Below, piece after piece: positions 21,276 through 31,936 of a DNA stretch of 46,387 bases; position 1 is the first letter of the stretch; every line of letters starts with the position of its first letter. Location of the stretch: assembly GCA_009602725.1 (NCBI GenBank), contig WELB01000060.1:184070-230456 (forward strand). The letters are read 5' to 3'. The notes under the pieces were generated by a model. It was not told the DNA's origin and made no database searches. It saw only the letters and a program-made list of their open reading frames with translations. Position numbers and translations under genes: made by a program. Source of the DNA: Spirogloea muscicola. Lineage: Eukaryota; Streptophyta; Zygnematophyceae; Spirogloeales; Spirogloeaceae.

Positions 21276-22599
21276 TCAGAGCTCGTCGGCAATGGGTCCG
21301 TCCACGCCCCCTCCACCGGCACTTGCCTTCTTGTCGTCCTCCGCTTGCCGCTGCCGTCGCTCCTCCTCCTCCTTCTTGGCGCGGCGCTCCAGTTTGCGCT
21401 TGGCCTCCAGGCTTTTGTGCCGCTCTTCCTCCTGCCCTTGGATGTCTGCAGCAATCTGCTCTAGCGGCGGGTCGCCAGGCCGCCTGTACGTCTTCTCGTT
21501 GGCTTTGAACTCGTATGCCTCGTCACGGCTGAGCACGAACTGCTTAACCTCGGGCACGTCGGCATATGAATCCATGTGGAGGAGGATGGTGTTGGCGTCA
21601 ACGGCGTAGATGCGGGAGATTACAGAGCCCGTCTTGAGCAGCTGTGTCCACCGTGCAGCGATCTTCGACGCCTCCTCCTGTCCAATCAGAGGCCGCCCAA
21701 TCCTCAGCCATGCAGCTGCATCGACCAACAGCGGCCAGGATGCAGCAGCGGCGACAGCGGCAGACACGCTGGTGTGGCGGGGCTCACGGCAGGGCGGTCA
21801 GGGTCGTATTGCAGCTTGGCGAAGCCCATGGCGGCGCCCTGGCGCGAACGCTGCGCCTCGCGCATGGCCTCCATGGGGTCCATCTTGTTGAGGTCCTTGA
21901 ACGGCGCCGCCTTGGGCCGCTTTTTGCCCCACTCCCTCCACTGCAGGCAGTGAGCGAGAGAAGGCGCGCGGCGCACTTAAATCGAAATGGTGGCCAATTC
22001 TAGCCAGTACACTATTAAGGCAAAGGGTAGTGCAATTGGGGCTTCCCGAATCGAATCACTATACTAAGGTGGCCAAGGTTACAGCGCGACGTTAGTACCA
22101 ACGGGCGGGCAGTGGCCGCACAGCCGTGGCGGCGGCACAGTCAGCGGCAGCAGTGTCCATGTCCACTCCCTGCGTTCCCAACCCTCAAGCACTATCCTAC
22201 CGCACTATCCTACCGCTGATCCCTCGCTATCAGAGGATAATGTGCGTCATCAGATGTGCTTGCCGTTGTACTTAGCCCCTTTGGCCTTCCATTATCTTAA
22301 AACAGGCAGATTATCCCGTTCCACGTCACCCGTCGCCACCGCCATTGCAGCCGACCCCTGTGCTCACGGAGCTCCACCTCGCCGTGTGGTGGAAGGACGG
22401 GCAGGCGCACAGGAGCAGAGCGCGCGCGGAGGTTTGGGGTTTAGGGTGGGGAGTGGCGCACCTCCTCGTCCTCCTCGTCGTCGACGACGTCGTCGAGCTC
22501 GTCGGGGATGTGCACGCGGCGGCGCTGGGCGCGGGCGCCCTGCGCCGCGAGCGCGCAGAGGAGCAGCGCGAGGAGCAGCAGTCTCGCCAGCGCCGCCAT
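21276..22599 (-). CDS. MESD/Boca-like ER chaperone
   Basis: Exons 22599-22462, 21940-21788 and 21677-21276 join in frame (GT-AG) to give about 230 residues. The N-terminus is a clear signal peptide (MAALARLLLLALLLCALAAQ), followed by an acidic stretch (DELDDVVDDEEDEE). The MESD core follows: WREWGKKRPK, then ASKIAARWTQLLKTGSV, IYAVDANTILLHMDSYADVPEVKQFVLSRDEAYEF and YRRPGDPPLEQI. A charged coiled tail (EEERHKSLEAKRKLERRAKK) ends in ADEL, an HDEL/KDEL-like ER retrieval signal. In animals MESD folds the beta-propeller/EGF modules of LDL-receptor-family proteins in the ER. A plant-lineage client is unknown. The gene lies directly downstream of the truncated LRR receptor kinase on the same strand. 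Confidence 0.75.
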
Positions 22600-22754
22600 G
22601 GTGGGCCGCGGGGCCTGCGCCCGAGCTCACGGCGGCGGCAGTGGCGGCGGCGCCCTCCCGGGCCCTGGCAGCGGCGCCCCGACCACCTCGCTCTTCCCAC
22701 TCCAGCGAGCGCCCGCTATCGACGCACGCGCCTCAGCGTGAGGCCTCGCAGCAA

Positions 22755-22818
22755 GATGCGGCGGCGGCGGCGGCGGCGGTGACGCCGGCGGGAGGGGCGG
22801 CAGCGGCGGCGGCGACGN
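22755..22818. repeat. CGG-rich triplet tract ending in a single undetermined base
   Basis: GGC/CGG triplets run up to an n at 22818. The receptor kinase reading frame to the right is cut off in this intergenic interval, so the n probably marks a contig join or unsized gap rather than one uncertain base. Confidence 0.7.
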
Positions 22819-22951
22819 AAGGACAAGTTGAGTCAGACTAGAAAATATCAGCTTAGGGTGGCAGCTAACTACTTTTCACTGAACGACAAGGAAGTAGCTT
22901 CATGTATAGGCGCACGCTCCATGATGATTGCAATAGGAGCCACTGACAGAC

Positions 22952-24915
22952 CTCCTCATGGAAATTGGTGTCGCTTAGCGTTCCGCCCTCAGCCAGCCGC
23001 TTGACCGTCACCACCATAGCATCGGGCAGATCCCCTTTGTACACTGCAGCAGATTCTCACCAAGTCAATGTAGCCGCAGAGGAACAACCTTGTCTACGAT
23101 AGCACGGAGCTACATGTTCCTTGGCAATCTGCTGCAAGCTCGTACTACATTGGCTGAAAGCTCCTCAAAGGCACTGGAACAAATGAAGCAGCTAGGCCTA
23201 AGGACCAAATGTACCTGTGCCAAAAGTGCCAGTTCCAATGATTCTTGCGTCGCTGAAGCTCTCAGTAGCGGCATCAAGCTCCACGGCCTGGATTATGACA
23301 CTCCAGCAGCGAGGGAGCTTGCATCGAGTGAGCTCCAGTACTAAAGAGGTTGCACCTCAGAGTTGCGAGGACCAAGCCAGGCACTAAGAACGTGCAAGAC
23401 ATGAGCGGGTCAGCTGGAGGCCGGTCGACCTTGAGCGGCTCGACGCGGTTGAACATGACGACCTCCTCGGCAGGGAGGGGCCTGCCCGCCCGGCCATCGA
23501 TGCAGCAAGTGGTGTAGCACGTGCAGAGAAGAACAAACATGCCCACGCCAGCGATGACCAATGCTGCAATGACGCCGGCCCCCAGCCCACTGGAGCCTGT
23601 CGACTTCGTGATGTCAGGGGTCCCGCTAGCGGGAGCAGGGGCTGGTGCAGGCCCTGTACTGCGTGCTGGTGGAGGAGGCCGGCGTTGCGGGGCTGGAGCG
23701 GCGGGGCTCCGTGGCGGTGAGTGCTGCCGAGATGGGGGCGGTGGTGAAGAGCAGGCATGGTAGCAGAGGCCCGAGTTGTTTGCAAAGGCGCTTGCTGGAA
23801 AGCCACCGAGCACGCCACTCGCAGGCACAGTGCCCACGAGCTCATTGCGGGAGAGGTCGAGCGTGCGCAAGTGTGCCAGACGGTCCAGCGTCAGAGGGAT
23901 GCGGCCCGACAGCTTGTTCGCTGCAAGGTTCAGCAGCGTGAGCTGCCCGAGGCTGCCAAGCGTGGCGGGGATGGGGCCCGACAGAAGATTGTAATCAAGC
24001 GCCAAGGCTTGCAAATAGGCGATGCGGCCAAACTCAAACGGGATGTCGCCGTGGAGGCGGTTGTGCGATGCCCTGAGCGTGCGCAGTACGCGCAAGCGAC
24101 TGAGTGGCGTCGGAAGGAAGCCCGTCAGATTGTTGCTGCTGAGGTTCAGGGCCTGCAGGCGCAGCAGATTGCCCAGTTCTGCAGGTATGCCGCCCGACAG
24201 CACATTGCCGCCGAGGTCCAGCAGCGTGAGATTCCTGCAGCGGCCCAACGAGCTGCACAGCAAGCAAGGAGCTCATCAGTGGGGAACTACGGTTGCTGTC
24301 CACCGCTGGCGACAGGTGTACAAGGGGTAGGGGCTGGCATCTGACAGCGGCAAGAGCGGAGCGGACCTGGGGATGGGGCTGTATAGGGCATTGCCATGGA
24401 GGTCGATCTGCTGCGCGGCAGTCAGATTGCCGAACTCTGGCGGGATGCGGCCGGTGAGGCGGTTCTGGCTCAGGTCCAGCACCCGCAGGCAGCGCAGCTG
24501 GCCCAGCCTGCAGCAGCATGGCGGCAGCGGCGCATGGGTCGGCCGTCCGAGCAGCACCGTCGCAGCGGCACTCTGCCACGAGTTGCAAGCCAAGCGAGCA
24601 CAGCGAGCAGGGCGCGGCCAGGAGTACCGCACCGGCGGGGGATGGAGCCTGAGAAGTTGTTGGCGGCAAGGTCGAGGACTTCGAGGAGCATGGCGTTGGC
24701 GAGCGTGGCAAACAGCGGGCCCGACAGCACGTTGCCCGCCAGGCGCAGCGTTCGCAGCTGCGACAGCCGCCCGAGCCTCCGCGAGAGGCCGCCGGCCAGG
24801 CGTTGGCCCGTCAGGTCCACCGCCACGACACGCGGCGGTGCCGGGAGCAGGCGGCACGAGACGCCCGTCCAGTTGCACGGCAGCGCGTCGCGCTCGCTCC
24901 AGCTTGACAGCACGC
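22952..24915 (-). CDS. LRR receptor-like protein kinase, truncated at both ends
   Basis: Exons (descending): about 24915-24633, 24507-24367, 24252 to about 23430, 23287-23215 and 23043-22952. The product starts with the plant LRR N-cap (VLSSWSERDALPCNWTGVSC). About ten leucine-rich repeats of the LxxLxLxxNxLxGxIP type follow, then the paired-Cys C-cap (NNSGLCYHAC), a Pro/Ser-rich linker and one transmembrane helix (VIAALVIAGVGMFVLLCTCY). A juxtamembrane segment (DAATESFSDARIIG) leads into a kinase N-lobe with glycine loop GTGTFGTVYKG, the VKRL lysine and a helix-C-like FHEE. No catalytic loop or activation segment exists before the next gene, so the C-lobe is missing, most likely into the gap marked at 22818. 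The signal-peptide exon is also absent: an in-frame stop lies at 24947-24949. The juncture near 23430 is uncertain. Confidence 0.8.
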
Positions 24916-25005
24916 CTGCGCTGACAATGGCCGCAGGAGGGCCGCCTCAGTGCCGCAACGCGCTGCCGGCATGCATGGCCCCGCATTTGCCTGCTGGATC
25001 CGCAG

Positions 25006-27607
25006 GCGGCGGAGGAGGCGGCGGCAGCGGCGGCGGGTACGGCGGCGGCCGGGGCGGTGGCGTGTCACGGCGGTCCGAGTACCGAGGTGTGCTGTGCATA
25101 TTGCAAGCTGCCGTATGCCCTGCTGCTACTACATGTGGTTGTGCATGGCAGTGCCTAGTGCTCCAAATCACCAAGTTGTTGGTATACAACTATCTATCTT
25201 TCACTGGATCATGTTGGTGTTCAACCGCTCCAAGCTGAAGAAGAAGCTATGTAATTCCTTAAGCTGATTATAGACCATGATACCAAGACTTGTAGAAGAG
25301 AGGCAGCAACTGCGTGAGTTGGTGCCCTTACACACAATAATAAGCTGCTCTATCCACTGAAGTGCACACCTCATCCATAAAGTAACCCGTTGTGATAGTG
25401 CTGCACTTGCAGTGATTGTAACTGGCCTTCCAGCATCAGCATCGTGGCAGGACCTCAAGGTGGGCCAGGTTTCGGTAGCCTCCAGAACTCACATTTTTCT
25501 CATGCCAGCCATTGCCAAGCAAGAAAATTAACCCATGGAATGATCCCAACTGGAGGCTGATGGTGCCTTTCTTACTCTTCTTGAAATTACCAGGACCACA
25601 TGCGGAAGGCTGGCGATGTGTGCTTCGCCCAGGTCTTTCGTGACGGCAATGGTGCGCTTGCGGTTGCCTCATCCATTCTCCAGGCGCATGCAATCTGACC
25701 CTCATCTTCTGCTGTTAGTCTGCACGTGCACAACATGTACATTTGTTGAGCTTTCTTGGTTGTATGACAAGAAGCGGCCAACAAATTTCGTGCTTTCTTG
25801 GTTGATTGATGAGAAGCGGCCACCGTGCACGTGCAGGCGCCATGGGGATTGTTGACTATGTCACAGGCGATGACATGAAGTACGCGGTACGTTGCACGAA
25901 TTGCTCGCAGTCAGTAGCACTCAGTGCTCCATTGCAGTGTCAGGTCTAATAGATCATGGCCGTTACAAGACACTGAAGCAACCTGTTGCAATGTCGCATT
26001 GAAATCTATACCTTTCATTAGACATAACCATCTGTTGCTGGAGACTGATCTGAGATGCGCCGTCTCCTGCCTCCTCTCTTCAGATCAAGAAACTGGACGA
26101 TTCAGAGTTTCGGAACCCCTTCGCCAGGGCGTACATCCGCGTGAGTCGCCTCAGCTACCTTCCCTCTGACCTCTTGTTCCATGTCCCTCGACAATGTTGA
26201 CGTTTTATACCAATCATACAGAAGATGCATGTTGCAAGTCACTGTTGGGCAGTCAGTTGATGATGTATCAGTAGGACAAGCAAGACAGCGCTGTTGGCAC
26301 ATGCATTTGCATGTGAAGCTCACTGGTTGTGTGGTCACTGTCCATACTGGCTACATCCTGGCCAGGTGAAGGAGGACAGGGGTAGCGATGCACGGCGCAG
26401 CCGCAGCCGCAGGTACGAGTTGCAGTGATACTTGGCACGTACATTTGAGTGTGATTCGTGGGCTCCTCACCACACAACCCTGGCATCCCTACGTTTGGAG
26501 CCATATCTTCCCATTAACCCAAATGCATCGCAGTCTACTGATCTTTAAGCATGTCTTCTCGCGGGTTAGTTGCTGATGGCCTGCTACTGTAATGTGGTGC
26601 AGCTACTCCCGCTCGCCGAGCCGGTCACGTTCGCGGTCGGACCGCTCTCGCTCGCGGTCGCGTTCTCGCTCGCGGTCACGCTCTCCATCTCGGTGAATCT
26701 TCCAGACCTACTTGCTGCTGGTGGGAGTGTCAGCAAATTTCATTGATGAAGTTGTGACCAGAAGCGTCCTTTGATGAAAAGGTCGTATGATTCTCACATA
26801 GGTGTTGGGACTAAGAGTCCTACTTTGTGATGCGTGCACCAATTATTGTGCGGTTGGCACGTGCACAACGACCTGATTTTTGAGAGCTGTATTGAGTCTT
26901 CGATTGGATGCCTTTGTCACTGTCTCTCAAAGCTGTCAGTCATGCACATAGTTGAAGGTCTGTGCAATATTGTTGATATTCAGGTCTTGTGGGATGCAGC
27001 AGTTTCTTATCGTCACTCATATCAATGCAGGTCTCCGTCTCGCTCGCGCTCGCGCTCAGTCTCTAAGAGCCGCAGCCCCGCTTCTAAGTCCCCGCCGCCT
27101 GAAGTCGCACCTGTATGTACCATCTTGTAGACTGTAGCATATGAATGCACCAGATCTTAGAAGTTTGGCATGAGCTGAATTGAAAAGGCTAGGCAAACCC
27201 TTCCCTTATTTCCACTTGTCAAGTACATGGGGACAGCCTGCAAAATATATCAAGACACCGCTGACTTGAAAGTTGTGCCGCTTGCAGAAGGGCGATGGGT
27301 ATATTGCACCGGATGCAAAGGAAGATGTCAAGGTTGACGGAGATGTGCCTGTTGACGAAGTTGACGAGGTAAGCGCCTGCGTTGCGAAAGATTACCTTTG
27401 TTGCACATATGTAGTTTGCAAGAGCTTTCTGTCTAGCTGTGCTTGAGTGTGTGGGATGAGGCTCACACTGTGGGGGTTGATGTTAGAGTGGAACTTGTCT
27501 TAATCACCTAAATGCATGCTTCGCAGCCGCAGGATGGTGCTCCAGCTGGCGAAGAGTTGAAGGATGACGAGCCTCCCACTGCGGCGCCGGCAGAGGACGA
27601 AGCTTAG
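25006..27607 (+). CDS. SR splicing factor (SRSF1/SR34-like), RRM1 missing
   Basis: Exons 25006-25086, 25413-25459, 25594-25651, 25837-25886, 26084-26140, 26366-26412, 26603-26692, 27031-27112, 27288-27368 and 27527-27607 all join in frame. The product begins with the glycine hinge (GGGGGYGGGRGG). The pseudo-RRM follows, with its diagnostic SWQDLKDHMRKAGDV, then [40 protein letters not shown], a long RS domain and an acidic tail ending PAEDEA. SWQDLKDHM is the invariant RRM2 signature of SR proteins that select exonic enhancers. The canonical first RRM should precede the hinge, but only about 90 bp separate the hinge exon from the divergent receptor-kinase exon. The 5' part is therefore lost or truncated. 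The RS domain is spread over three exons. Confidence 0.85.
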
Positions 27608-28513
27608 TGGTGACTGCAGAACAAAGTTTGCGGCCAACGTGCTTGCTGGCACTGGAGGCAAGTATCCCATCAAGAGCTGGGCTGTCTGATGGCCAGTTCC
27701 ATAACCTCATGTCTGACAGGAGGATGAGCTTACGCTCGAGCAACAGGGAGCAGCAGATGGAGGAGAAGGCTTTTGCAATGTGTGCTGACCGTTCGTGACG
27801 CAGGTGCCTGGCGCAGGTCGAGTCAATGAAGATCTAAGAGTGTGCATATGTGCGCCAGAGTTCTGTCAAGCAGAGACAGAGTATTGCTTTCTGAAGGTGC
27901 TCTCACAAGCCACTTGTGGGCAACCGAAATGTTGACATTCTTTCCGCATGTTATAGGTCTTGCTCTTTAGAAGCTGACTGAGTAGTGAAATACTCTCCTT
28001 GAAAGCTGCTGTCATTTCAATTGCATCTTAGACTCGAAATATTGCATGTTCCAAAGGCGTATTCTGCTTTGGCATAAGCACAAGTGCCATCGCTTCACCA
28101 ATGGGTGCGTAATGGGCTGCAATCAAGGTGAAGTGCTGGGAGGGCTGCCAAATATGCGACAGGACAAAGCTCGAGTTGTGCGGGCAAGGTTGTTGATGTG
28201 TGCTGCTTGACGAGGAACAAGAATCTGCATGCCCAGGGCACACCCTCAGCAAGGGGCAGGTGATAGCCCGAAAGTCAAACAATCAAATAAAAAAGTTGCT
28301 AGCGAGGACAAAAGGTGTGCAAGTGACTGCCTGACCTTACTGTGTCAGAATTTTCAAGCTAGCTTGTGTTGTCGCCTGCTGCTGCGCTGGCGACTTACTA
28401 TTGATTCAATTATAGGTCGCAGCATCTATACCTTAGTCAACAAACCGAAGTCAGCTACTGATCGAGCTATTGGGCTGAACAATTAGCGTATGGTCCAAAC
28501 ATCAACATGGACT
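27608..28513. other. Convergent 3' intergenic region
   Basis: 3' flanks of the SR-protein gene (+) and the PrmA gene (-). No further gene or repeat was recognised in either strand. Confidence 0.6.
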
Positions 28514-31284
28514 TCAAGCGCTGCGTGTCCCCTGTATGCTTGCCCAACCATCCTCCTCAGTGAAGGAGACATCGACCATGAATGGCCCGTAAGCTTCTGT
28601 AACTGCAGTCACCTGCTCAGCAACAGAGTGCACCCTCATCAGAAGCCTGTGAGGCACCTTGACTATAGAATCTCCGCTGTCACCGATGATGCTTAGCTCA
28701 CTGTCATGTCTTTGCCACTCCCTTGAGAACTCCCACATCCAGACACTCTGGGACTCACACGCAAACACATTCATAAAAGCAAGTCCCTTATCCTTGACCC
28801 ACGCTCACGAAGGAGCGGTGTAGCAGGCTCACCTGCGAGGTGAGGATGCCTGAGAGAGCGATCCTGCCTCCTGGCCTGGCATAGCTTGCGAGCCGCGGCG
28901 CCAGTAGCAGCAAGGGGCCCACTAATATGTTGGCCACAACGATGTCAAACAAGCCGTCTCCCTCTGATGCTGGCCACTTGCCGGCTTGCTGGAGCGGTCC
29001 AGGAGCTGCAGGGTCCCCGCCATCAGGAGCCCTCAGGACGGACTCGAACACAGGTGGCGCATACCCATTGAGGCGCGCATTATGCATAGCTGAGGAGACA
29101 GCGAGGGGGTCGATATCAACGCCAACGGCCCGTGAGCCTTGCAGCTGCTCGGCAGGCGGTGAAATCATCAGAAGTTGGAGTCAGCGATGTGATCTGCAGT
29201 CACAGGGCTGCTCTGCGCTAGAGAAATGGAGTTAGTGGTGCGTGTCTGTGAAGGCTGCAACGACAGCGTGAATTTCACAGAAGGACAGCAAGGCTCACCT
29301 TGAGCGCTGCCAGTGACAGGATGCCGGAGCCGCATCCATAGTCCAGCATCGTTTCGCCGCCCTTCACCTTCGCCGCCGACAAAGATCATGATGAGGGTCT
29401 TGAGATATGCTCTGCAAGCGCTCTTGGCCTTCGAAAACCCCTGGCAATGGAATATCACTAACAACGGACACAGATGAGCTCCCGTAGCAAGAGCAAGTGC
29501 AGAGACGGCGACGCACCACGCTCTTGAGCCACCGGAGGCACAGGCGTGTGGTTGGGTGGTCACCAGTGCCAAATGCCACGCCGGGCTCCAGCAGGATGCT
29601 CAGTGCTGCAGGGTCCTGTGGAATGCCAAGTCAAATACTGCCTGGCTACGTCTTCTTTAACAAGCAAAGACAATCATCCATTTTTTTCTTGTAGTCAATA
29701 TGATCGACCCACAGCAACAAAGCCCTGGACTCCACCCCTAAGGAACCTGAAGTGTAATGCCGACAAAGACGTTTTGACCCATCTTGCACTGAAGAAACTG
29801 CAGCTAACAGTCGATCTTGGAATCACTCATCAAGCTCATGCCAAGCTTGTGGAATGGGGCAAGCAGCTCCAAGGGTTGACGATTAGGCTCTGAAGTCTAC
29901 ACTCACGGGCTTGTGAAGCTACTTTTCACGTACAAATAGAGAATACCATGTGGACTGAAACAGTGGCAGAGGACCAGGCAGGGCCTAATGACCGGGATTT
30001 GAGTTCTGGCGGCTCTGGTATTGTGGATGGAAGGCACAGGAGAGCTGCAGTTGGGCTCAAAATTTGTGAGAGCTGGACAATTGAGTCTCACAGGGGGAAG
30101 CTCCGTCTCCCAGCTGGGCACAACCCAAAGGCCATCAGCGACTTCTGTGGAGCGATACAGTCTCTGCCGCAGACAACACAGCCAGCAGGCTCAGCGCAGC
30201 ATCGGACGGTCTGTTGGATTGCAGTGTGTCCGAGCAACACCAAGGGGCCACCATGGACTGCAGCAAATGCAGGGGGGGACTTCATTAATGTCCAAAGTGC
30301 CAAATTACGGCGCAGTAAGTGCGAGCTTAATGACAAAGAGTACCGCACCACTGATGCATTAGCTTGACCGTAAATGTCCTCTAAGTACAACAGTTTCCTC
30401 TAAGTCTCCTCTAACTTTATCTAAGCATAGATCTGAATATAACTCCCAAGTATAATTTTCTCAGATCCTGCACCTGTACATGGCCAATCCAGTCCTTGTT
30501 GGCAATGTACTCAAGTGAGAAGCTGGGCACCGCGTCGAGACCGGCGGCAGTGGCGGCAGCGGCCAGCGCCGCCGCTGCATCGCTGTTGCTTGGAAACAGG
30601 GCCACCAAGCGGCTCTGCGAGACCAGTACCGAAGGCGTGAGAAGGTCAGCAACGTCTGCCACTGCCGTATTGCACGAGCAGCGGCTACTGAAGCCCGCAT
30701 GGACGGCAGGCAAGCAAAACCAGCGCAACGAGCGGCGGATGCGACAAAGGAACCCATGATGGGTTAAAGGTTCGTGGTTTAGGCTTGAGGATTAGAGGCA
30801 CAAGACCTGCTGCCAGAGCGGCTGGCGCTGCTCCGGGGCCTGCCACGGCAGCGGCCCAGCGGCGTAGATCTGCGCCCATCCGGCGGGCGTAGCAGCTCGC
30901 CCGCGCAGGGTGAGCTCGGCGACGCCAGACCTGGTCGGCCAGGGAGTCAACGTAATTGGCAGCATCACAGTAACAACGGTGGTTATGGCAGCATAATGGT
31001 GTGCCCGTGACGGCACTATCGTGGCAGCTGGCACCTATGGTGGTTGTCAGCAGCGGAGATGGGATAATGCTTAGGCTTAACACTGACTTAATGTGATGAC
31101 CGGGGTTTAGGTTTTGTGTTTGAGGGGACAGGATCGAGTACCTCCTGCTCCGCGGCAGTCCCCAGGTGCGCGTCCTCCACGCTGCAGGCGGCCGCGCCGT
31201 GCTCCAGCAGCGCGTCCATCAGCGCGCCCTGGGGTTTGGGGTTTCGGGTTTCGGGTTTAACGTCACATGCGGGTCAGCTGTGCT

Positions 31285-31319
<35 letters not shown>

Positions 31320-31390
31320 TCACAGCGCGGTCGCCGTCGAGGACGGCCTGCAGCAACAGCATGCCGCCGCCGCTGCCGCCGCCGCCGCCN
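28514..31390 (-). CDS. Ribosomal protein L11 methyltransferase (PrmA-like), 5' end in gap
   Basis: PrmA trimethylates ribosomal protein L11. In plants the bacterial-type enzyme acts in organelles. Exons (descending): a partial one ending near 31340, then 31228-31142, 30869-30807, 30614-30474, 30163-30092, 29615-29517, 29367-29299, 29144-28833 and 28612-28514. All from 31228 on are phase 0. The order of motifs is as in bacterial Prm[74 protein letters not shown], the SAM-binding [41 protein letters not shown] (NxPP-like region reads NILV), LSGILTSQ and the tail [10 protein letters not shown]. The first exon and any transit peptide fall in the 31390-31936 gap, which it shares with the divergent DUF1350 gene. 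Confidence 0.88.
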
Positions 31391-31936
31391 NNNNNNNNNN
31401 NNNNNNNNNNNNNNNNNNNNNNNNNNNNNNNNNNNNNNNNNNNNNNNNNNNNNNNNNNNNNNNNNNNNNNNNNNNNNNNNNNNNNNNNNNNNNNNNNNNN
31501 NNNNNNNNNNNNNNNNNNNNNNNNNNNNNNNNNNNNNNNNNNNNNNNNNNNNNNNNNNNNNNNNNNNNNNNNNNNNNNNNNNNNNNNNNNNNNNNNNNNN
31601 NNNNNNNNNNNNNNNNNNNNNNNNNNNNNNNNNNNNNNNNNNNNNNNNNNNNNNNNNNNNNNNNNNNNNNNNNNNNNNNNNNNNNNNNNNNNNNNNNNNN
31701 NNNNNNNNNNNNNNNNNNNNNNNNNNNNNNNNNNNNNNNNNNNNNNNNNNNNNNNNNNNNNNNNNNNNNNNNNNNNNNNNNNNNNNNNNNNNNNNNNNNN
31801 NNNNNNNNNNNNNNNNNNNNNNNNNNNNNNNNNNNNNNNNNNNNNNNNNNNNNNNNNNNNNNNNNNNNNNNNNNNNNNNNNNNNNNNNNNNNNNNNNNNN
31901 NNNNNNNNNNNNNNNNNNNNNNNNNNNNNNNNNNNN
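31390..31936. other. Assembly gap (547 N)
   Basis: A run of N bordered by a GCC triplet tract on the left. It hides the start exons of both the PrmA gene (-) and the DUF1350 gene (+), and therefore their shared divergent promoter. Confidence 0.99.
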
